From NCBI RefSeq assembly GCF_003116095.1, contig NZ_LGRA01000018.1:900621-964620 (forward strand): a stretch of 64,000 bases of DNA, given 5' to 3'. The position numbers and the translations under genes were made by a program. Positions 59,137 through 64,000 of the stretch are shown here, piece after piece (the first letter of the stretch is position 1; each line of letters opens with the position of its first letter). This stretch comes from Azospirillum sp. TSO35-2 (GTDB taxonomy: Bacteria > Pseudomonadota > Alphaproteobacteria > Azospirillales > Azospirillaceae). The notes beneath the pieces are model-generated. The model was given only the letters and a program-made list of their open reading frames with translations, was not told where the DNA came from and searched no databases.

Positions 59137-60255
59137 TCAGCCGCCCAGCCACCCCGCCGCCGGCCGCACCTCGCCGACCCGGGTGCCGGCGCGGTTCAGC
59201 AGCGGGGTGGTCAGCAGATGTGGCACGCGCGCCCATTGCGCCGCGGTCAGCGCGTTGGTCGAGCGGATCAGGGCGGCCAGCGCCACCTCGCGGGCGCGGG
59301 CGGCGCCGTCCTCGATCTTCAGGGCGATGCCGATGCCCTGGTCCGGGATCACGGCGCAGCCCACCCCCTCGGCGCCGCCCTTGACCAGGACGGCGCCCTC
59401 GGCGGCCTCCATCAGCGCGGTGTCGAAGCTGCCGGTGCCGCCGATCAGGAAGGGGTGCTTGCCCCAGGCCCGGGCGATGCGGGTCACCGCCTCGGCCCGC
59501 GCGTCGGGCAGGTCGACCGGGTCGGCAATGCGGGCCATGGCGTAGGCAATGGCGCCGAGCGGCACGCCGACGGTCGGGATCGCGCAGCCGTCGACCCCCC
59601 AGGGGGCGCCGAACAGGTCCTGGCCGGTCATCTGCTCCATCACGCCCAGGATGCGCTGCTGCACCGGATGCTCGTACCGGACATAGCCGCGCAGCCGCTC
59701 GCCCTTGTGTTTGGCGGTGGTCAGGAAGCCGGTGTGCTTGCCGGAGCAGTTGTTGTGGAAGGCGGTCGGCGCCTCGCCGCGGCGGAGCAGGTCGGCGGCG
59801 GTGGCGCCGTCGTAGGGGACCTGCGCCCCGCATTCGTAATCGTCCAGCGTCAGCCCGACCCGCTCCGCCCAGGAGCGCGCCAAGTCGGTGTGCCGCGCCT
59901 CGCCATTGTGGGAGGAGCAGGCGAGCGCCAGCTCCGCGTCGCCCAGGCCGAAGGCGTCGAGCGCGCCGCTTTCCACCAGCGGGATCGCCTGCAGCGACTT
60001 GACGGCGGAGCGCGGGTAGACCGGCGCGTCGATGTCGCCCCAGCGCGCCAGCACATGGCCGCCGGCGTCGACGATGCAGGCGCGGGCGCGGTGGACCGAT
60101 TCCACCAGGCCGCCGCGCGTCACCTCGACGGTGATCGGGCTTTCGGCCGGGCCGGACAGGTCGGCCTGCGCCCCGGCGGTGTCGCCGTGGCTGTGGTCGT
60201 GATCGTGGCCGTGGTGATGCCCACCGCCGCAGCAGGAGGAGTGATCGTGCGTCAT
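59137..60255 (-). CDS. Rhizobial-type (class 3) L-asparaginase with His-rich N-terminal tail
   Basis: 372 residues. Catalytic residues align at a constant +35 offset with those I recall for Rhizobium etli ReAV: Ser83 and Lys86 (RSAVKSLQA), Ser115 (SSHNGEA), Cys170 and Lys173 (CSGKHTG), and Asp222 and Cys224 (DGCAIP). That family is zinc-dependent. The first 25 residues hold nine His and two Cys (HDHSSCCGGGHHHGHDHD) and account for the offset. The tail may store or deliver zinc. It is divergent from the TrmH-like gene. Confidence 0.9.
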   Translation of the reverse strand: MTHDHSSCCGGGHHHGHDHDHSHGDTAGAQADLSGPAESPITVEVTRGGLVESVHRARACIVDAGGHVLARWGDIDAPVYPRSAVKSLQAIPLVESGALDAFGLGDAELALACSSHNGEARHTDLARSWAERVGLTLDDYECGAQVPYDGATAADLLRRGEAPTAFHNNCSGKHTGFLTTAKHKGERLRGYVRYEHPVQQRILGVMEQMTGQDLFGAPWGVDGCAIPTVGVPLGAIAYAMARIADPVDLPDARAEAVTRIARAWGKHPFLIGGTGSFDTALMEAAEGAVLVKGGAEGVGCAVIPDQGIGIALKIEDGAARAREVALAALIRSTNALTAAQWARVPHLLTTPLLNRAGTRVGEVRPAAGWLGG

Positions 60256-60347
60256 GGCGGCAAGCTTGCCTCGGTCGGCCGGCGCGGGCAAGCTCGCGTC
60301 CTCGCGCGATTGCGGCGCTATCCTTACCTCTGAGGAACGGGTTTTCC

Positions 60348-60929
60348 ATGCGTGGTTACTTCGGCATCGGCGTCGAGCGGATCAGCAAGCCGGGCAATGT
60401 CGGCAACCTGATGCGGTCGGCCCACGCCTTCGGCGCTTCCTTCTTCTTCGCCATCGATCCGGAACCGGACCTGCGCGAAACCAAGCTGGTCGACACTTCG
60501 GGCGCCACGATGCACCTGCCGCTCTACATCCACGACCGGGTGGCCGACTTCACCCTGCCCAAGGACTGCGCGCTGGTCGGGGTGGAGCTGACCGACGACG
60601 CCATCGAGCTGCCGAGCTTCCGCCACCCGACCCGCGCCGCCTATGTGCTGGGGCCGGAGCGGGCCAGCCTGTCGCAGCCGCTGATCGACCGCTGCGACTT
60701 CGTGGTGAAGATCCCGATGGCCTTCTGCATCAACGTCGGCGTCGCCGGCGCCCTGGTGATGTACGACCGCATGATCTCGATGGGCCGCTTCGCCGAGCGC
60801 CCGGTCCGCCCCGGCGGCCCACTGGAGCCGCCGGCCCTGCACCGCCACGGCAAGCAGATCATGCGCAAGGCCGACCGCCGCCGCCGCATCCGCGGCGAAC
60901 AGAAGCCGATGGATGATGCTGACGAGTGA
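60348..60929 (+). CDS. SpoU/TrmH-family RNA methyltransferase
   Basis: 193 residues. The SPOUT knot motifs are present: motif 1 with GNVGNLMRSAHAFGAS, motif 2 near YVLGPERASLS, and motif 3 with MAFCINVGVAGALVMYD. It is a SAM-dependent 2'-O-ribose RNA methyltransferase; whether tRNA or rRNA is the target is not known. The C-terminal tail is basic (KADRRRRIRG). It lies 15 bp upstream of the first iteron-like repeat. Confidence 0.9.
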   Translation: MRGYFGIGVERISKPGNVGNLMRSAHAFGASFFFAIDPEPDLRETKLVDTSGATMHLPLYIHDRVADFTLPKDCALVGVELTDDAIELPSFRHPTRAAYVLGPERASLSQPLIDRCDFVVKIPMAFCINVGVAGALVMYDRMISMGRFAERPVRPGGPLEPPALHRHGKQIMRKADRRRRIRGEQKPMDDADE

Positions 60930-60944
60930 CGCCGACGCGTGAGC

Positions 60945-61175
60945 GTGGGGTTAAGCGACCGAGTCCCGCCGAGTCCGGTCGAGTCGGCCCGCGCAGGCCG
61001 TGGGGACAAGCGACCGGGTGCCGTTGTCCCCACCCCGGCCCGTGGGGCAAAGCGGCGGGAATGTGGGGACAAGCGGCGCGACTCGGGCTTTCCCCATGGG
61101 GACAAGCGGCGACTCAACTAATAAGTCTAACAACTAACCACCGACTAGCCCGGTCGCCTAACCCCACGTTGACTC
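60945..61175 (+). other. Putative iteron-type replication origin, upstream array
   Basis: Copies of a 16-bp repeat related to GTGGGGACAAGCGACC lie at 60945-60960, 61000-61015, 61042-61057, 61063-61078 and 61095-61110. Inverted copies are at 61021-61033 (partial) and 61152-61167. A stretch at 61111-61140 is about two-thirds AT in a GC-rich genome and repeats CAACTAA twice, as in an unwinding element. Six GANTC sites start at 60961, 60971, 60981, 61080, 61111 and 61171. The repA start is 49 nt past the last. Together this is the layout of an iteron origin. Confidence 0.7.
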
Positions 61176-61223
61176 CATCGCCCAGCCCTCCCCAGGATGC
61201 CACAACATCTGGGTGAGGCGGCG

Positions 61224-62144
61224 ATGGGCGACATACACAGGCTGGTGATCGAGCATGGCAGGGACAAGGCGCGCGCCCTGGTCCGGCCGGAAGAGCGAAC
61301 GCTGGTGGACATCGCCGCCGACATCCTGGCCGACGAGAACCAGCATCTCGGCATCACCTACAGCGGCTTCTGCCTGACCAGCCTGCCGCACAAGAAGCTG
61401 GCCGACGACGCCCCCTGGGAAAAGCGCGGCCACCAGGTGACGCTGCTGGTCGAACCCGGCCGGCTGAAGGTCAACGGCAAGATGAAGCTGTTCGGCGTGC
61501 CCTATGGCGCACGGGCGCGGATGATCCTGATCTATCTGCAGACCCAGGCGGTGCGCACCGGCCGGCGCGAGGTGGAGCTGGGGCGGTCGATGCGCGACTG
61601 GCTGACCCGCATGGGCATCAGCGTCGGCGGCGAGACCTTCCGCGGCTTCCGCGAACAGTCGCTGCGCATCTCCGCCTGTTCGCTGAAATTCTTCTGGGAC
61701 GGCGAAAACGCCGACGTCTTCGAGAAGGGCGGCATCGTCAAGCGCGGCCTGATCTTCCACGACGCGCTCGGCGACGACCGCCAGGGCACGCTGTGGAACG
61801 ACGTCGTCCAGCTCGACGAAACCTTCTTCCAGGCGCTGCGCGACCACCCGGTGCCGCTGCTGGAAGAGGCGGTGCGGCAGTTGAAGGACCGCTCGCTCAG
61901 CCTCGACCTCTATGTCTGGCTCGCCTACCGGCTGCATTCGCTGGCCCGGCCGCAGCCGATCTCCTGGCCGTCGCTCTACGCCCAGTTCGGCGCCGGCTAT
62001 GACCAGATGAAGCATTTCAAGCCGCGTTTCGTCCAGGCCCTGCAATACGCGCTGGCCGCCTACCCCGACGCCAAGGTCGAGCCGGCCGACGACGGCGTCG
62101 TCCTGCACCCCAGCCGCCCGCCGATCGCCCGCCTGCTGGCGTGA
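61224..62144 (+). CDS. repA: Plasmid-type replication initiator RepA (RepA_C family)
   Basis: 306 residues from the ATG at 61224, preceded by GGTGAGG; an ATG at 61197 would add 9 residues. Conserved family segments are GFCLTSLPHKKL, TLLVEPGRL, GVPYGARARMILIYLQTQA and REVELGRSMRDWLTRMGISVGG, then RISACSLKFFWDG. RepA_C proteins bind iterons and initiate replication of alphaproteobacterial plasmids. Here the gene is flanked by repeats on both sides and by ordinary chromosomal genes. Base and codon use are like the neighbours, so any acquisition is old. Confidence 0.9.
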   Translation: MGDIHRLVIEHGRDKARALVRPEERTLVDIAADILADENQHLGITYSGFCLTSLPHKKLADDAPWEKRGHQVTLLVEPGRLKVNGKMKLFGVPYGARARMILIYLQTQAVRTGRREVELGRSMRDWLTRMGISVGGETFRGFREQSLRISACSLKFFWDGENADVFEKGGIVKRGLIFHDALGDDRQGTLWNDVVQLDETFFQALRDHPVPLLEEAVRQLKDRSLSLDLYVWLAYRLHSLARPQPISWPSLYAQFGAGYDQMKHFKPRFVQALQYALAAYPDAKVEPADDGVVLHPSRPPIARLLA

Positions 62145-62151
62145 GCGTGGC

Positions 62152-62235
62152 GTGGGGTTAAGCGACCCCGGTTTGACTACGGATCGTTGCGGGTGTCTCC
62201 CGCCCCAGCCAACGCCTCCGGTCGCTTGTCCCCAC
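62152..62235 (+). other. Iteron-like repeats downstream of repA
   Basis: GTGGGGTTAAGCGACC (62152-62167) is identical to the first upstream repeat (60945-60960). GGTCGCTTGTCCCCAC (62220-62235) is the exact reverse complement of the second (61000-61015). The pair flank 52 bp with no gene. The array therefore brackets repA. Confidence 0.8.
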
Positions 62236-62303
62236 ACCCGAAAGCGCACCCCGGCCATTGACGCACGTCATGGGCGCCGCGGCCCGGAACCGGCTAGGAT
62301 CGG

Positions 62304-62324
62304 CTCCGTTTCCGCGAAACGGAG
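62304..62324 (+). promoter_or_regulatory. Hairpin covering the ribosome site of the next gene
   Basis: CTCCGTTTC (62304-62312) and GAAACGGAG (62316-62324) form a perfect 9-bp stem with a 3-nt loop. The 3' arm includes the first half of the GGAGAGG ribosome site (62321-62327) of the TTG start at 62334. It could restrain translation. Confidence 0.5.
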
Positions 62325-62333
62325 AGGCTTGCC

Positions 62334-63104
62334 TTGGACGCCCTGTCGCTGCTCGATGCCGGATTGAACCAATGCGCCGTGGTGATCGACCGCGACGGCG
62401 GGCTGCTGCTGGCGCTGCTGTCGGCCGGGCTGGTCGGCGGCACCACCCATTGCGCCGGCATGTGCGGCCCCTTCGTGCTGGCCCAGGTGTCGGCGCGGCT
62501 GGAGCGGGTGCCGCTGTCGGCGATGTCGGAGTTCCGCCGGCTGACCGGCGCCGCCGTGCTGCCCTACCATGCCGGCCGCGCCACCAGCTACGCCCTGATC
62601 GGCGGGCTGTCGGCCTCGGTCGCCGGCCATGTCGGGGCGCTGCCCGGCCTGCGCTGGCTGTCGGTGGCGCTGCTGGCGCTGGCGGCGCTGTTCTTCCTGG
62701 GCTACGCCACGCGCGGCCTGCTGTCCTGGTTGCCGAAGGGGCTTCCGCGTGGTGACGGACGGGTCCAGCGCTGGTGGGGGGAGCGGGTGTCGCGCCTCGC
62801 CCGGCCGCTGTTCGGCAACCCGACCGGCTGGCGCGGCTATGGGCTGGGGGTGGCGCTGGGCTTCATCCCCTGCGGGCTGCTCTATGGCGCGGTGGCGGTG
62901 GCGGCGGCGAGCGGCAGCGCGCTGAGCGGCGCGCTGGGCATGGCGGCCTTCGCCCTCGGCACGGTGCCGAGCCTGCTGGCGGTCGGGTTGGCCGGCCACA
63001 TCGCCGGCCGCACCTGGCGGACTGTGGTGGCCCAGGTCGCCCCGGCGATCATGCTGGTGAACGCCGGGGTTTTGGGCTGGATGGCCTGGAAGCTGGTGGC
63101 CTGA
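62334..63104 (+). CDS. TauE/SafE-like (DsbD_2) membrane protein
   Basis: 256 residues from a TTG with GGAGAGG 6 nt upstream. About six to seven membrane segments are seen. GGTTHCAGMCGPFVLAQ near residue 34 and GFIPCGLLYGAVAVAAA near residue 181 are conserved; the two cysteine motifs mark the DsbD_2/CcdA-like branch often annotated sulfite exporter TauE/SafE. Relatives help in cytochrome c oxidase copper delivery, metal handling or sulfur export. The function here is not fixed. Confidence 0.85.
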   Translation: MDALSLLDAGLNQCAVVIDRDGGLLLALLSAGLVGGTTHCAGMCGPFVLAQVSARLERVPLSAMSEFRRLTGAAVLPYHAGRATSYALIGGLSASVAGHVGALPGLRWLSVALLALAALFFLGYATRGLLSWLPKGLPRGDGRVQRWWGERVSRLARPLFGNPTGWRGYGLGVALGFIPCGLLYGAVAVAAASGSALSGALGMAAFALGTVPSLLAVGLAGHIAGRTWRTVVAQVAPAIMLVNAGVLGWMAWKLVA

Positions 63105-63122
63105 CCCGCAAGGTGGGCGGTA

Positions 63123-64000
63123 TCAGTGGCAGCCGCCGCCCTTCAGCGCGTCGCCCAGAGGCACCTGTCCGCTGCCGGGCTTCAGCGGTTGCTGCTGGCT
63201 TTCGTGCGGCGACCAGCCGGCCAGATACAGCACCTGGAAGGTCACCGGGATCCGCCCGTCGGGCTCGGCGTAGAGCTGGGCGTAGCGTTGCGCCGCGTCG
63301 AACAGCAGGCCGCGGGTGGCCGGCACCTTGCGGCGGGCCAGCACGGCGTTGCTCTCGCCCATGCCGCGCAGCTCGCGCATCAGGGCGAAGGCGTCGGAAT
63401 AGGTGACGGTCAGCGTGTCGCTGTCGACCACCGGCAGGGCAAAGCCGGCGCGTTGCAGCAGCCCGCCGGCGTCCTTGATCTCGGCGAAGGGCGACACGCG
63501 GGGGGAGACGCCGCCCGCCACCGCCATTTCCGCCTCGTACAGGCAGCGCCGCAGCTCCAGCAGCGTCTCGCCGCCCAGCATGGCGGCGCAGAAGAAGCCG
63601 TCGGGCTTCAGCGCCTGCCGGATCTGCACCAGGGCGCCCGGCAGGTCGTTGACCCAGTGCAGGCTAAGGTTGCTGACCGCCAGATCGAAACTGCCGGGGG
63701 CGAAGGGCAGGAACTCCTCGTCGGCGGCGACCGTGACGTTGCCCGGACCAAGGGCGGCGCGGGCGAAGGCCGGCGACAGGTCGCAGGCGACCAGCCGTTC
63801 GATGCCCTTGCGTCCCTGCAACACCCGCCCCATCGCCCCGTCGTGGCAGCCGACGTCCAGCGCGGTGGGGAAGGGGCGGATGATGTCCTCCAGCCGGTCG
63901 GCCAGCCGCTCGGCGATCTCGTCGAACAGGAAGGAGTGGTCGGAGAACTCGGCGACGGCGCGGTCGCGGCGGCGGCGGACCAAGGCGCGGTCGAAGACGG
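63123..64000 (-). CDS. BioC/NDUFAF5-like SAM methyltransferase (5' end beyond window)
   Basis: At least 292 codons; the frame stays open to the window edge, where VFDRALVRRRRDRA matches the usual start region of the family, so the true start lies past 64000. The SAM motif is ALDVGCHDGAMGRVL, followed by LSLHWVNDLPGALVQIRQALKPDGFF. Relatives include BioC and the complex I assembly factor NDUFAF5. Its stop lies 18 bp past the end of the convergent membrane protein gene. The C-terminus is Gly/Cys/His-rich (KGGGCH). Confidence 0.85.
   Translation of the reverse strand, partial: VFDRALVRRRRDRAVAEFSDHSFLFDEIAERLADRLEDIIRPFPTALDVGCHDGAMGRVLQGRKGIERLVACDLSPAFARAALGPGNVTVAADEEFLPFAPGSFDLAVSNLSLHWVNDLPGALVQIRQALKPDGFFCAAMLGGETLLELRRCLYEAEMAVAGGVSPRVSPFAEIKDAGGLLQRAGFALPVVDSDTLTVTYSDAFALMRELRGMGESNAVLARRKVPATRGLLFDAAQRYAQLYAEPDGRIPVTFQVLYLAGWSPHESQQQPLKPGSGQVPLGDALKGGGCH

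Noticed and set aside
63981..63983. TTG at 63983 as the start of the last methyltransferase
   Set aside because: Family-typical residues (VFDRAL) continue in frame upstream to the window edge, so the gene is cut by the window.

Overview
The window looks like about 64 kb of main chromosome from a high-GC alphaproteobacterium of the Azospirillum type (Rhodospirillales). The best species-level clue is the glutamate synthase large subunit (19159-23706). It is 1515 residues long with a 36-residue propeptide ahead of the catalytic Cys37 and 3Fe-4S cysteines at 1138, 1144 and 1149, matching what I recall of Azospirillum brasilense GltB. RodZ-IspG, RpoN-HPF-PtsN and PrfA-PrmC-DUF4167-ClpB neighbourhoods also fit this group. 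Coding density is high and most genes are core metabolism, so this is not an obvious accessory island. No prophage, transposase or CRISPR array is visible.

Layout. 1-9.5 kb: a Pat-like acyl-CoA synthetase/acetyltransferase, a possible 22-codon small gene between hairpins, ModD, a minus-strand run yggT-DUF167-folD-corA, tRNA-Ala(CGC), a large unknown protein and xanthine phosphoribosyltransferase. 9.6-19 kb: M17 aminopeptidase, an orphan fliG, an AraC/DUF2000 pair, a cyclic-nucleotide-domain histidine kinase, LMW phosphatase, sirtuin, UDG-like protein, zincin, pterin dehydratase, tRNA-Arg(ACG) and a GST. 19-29 kb: gltD-gltB, uppP, an MFS transporter and an NDUFA9-like protein. 29-37 kb: tRNA-Leu(CAG), RNase D, then an envelope and nitrogen-PTS block kdsD-lptC-lptA-lptB-rpoN followed by hpf-ptsN. 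37-49.5 kb: hydrolase/LysR, ubiG, lysC-flavin oxidoreductase-ptsP, a RodZ-like protein, ispG, a glutamyl-tRNA reductase and prfA. 49.5-60 kb: a DUF559 gene bracketed by 46-bp inverted repeats, prmC, DUF4167, MOSC, Nudix, clpB, an aminotransferase, a methyltransferase and a His-tailed asparaginase. 60-64 kb: TrmH-like methyltransferase, a plasmid-type repA flanked by iteron-like repeats, a TauE/SafE-like membrane protein and a truncated methyltransferase.

The most interesting feature is at 60945-62235. A RepA_C-family replication initiator sits between arrays of a 16-bp repeat (core TGGGGACAAGCG), beside an AT-rich stretch and six GANTC sites (the CcrM methylation motif), inside otherwise ordinary chromosome. 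This has the architecture of an iteron replication origin. The second is the 459-bp DUF559 element between prfA and prmC. Its two ends are 45/46 identical inverted repeats related to other palindromic repeats in the window, and one end encodes the protein's C-terminus.

Functional links: PtsP (Enzyme I-Ntr), PtsN (EIIA-Ntr), HPF and sigma-54 form the nitrogen-PTS/stationary-phase set. KdsD and LptABC make and export LPS. GltBD assimilates ammonium. ClpB has a sigma-32-like promoter and an elaborate three-way-junction terminator. All calls rest on reading the sequence and on remembered family knowledge; no database search was run.
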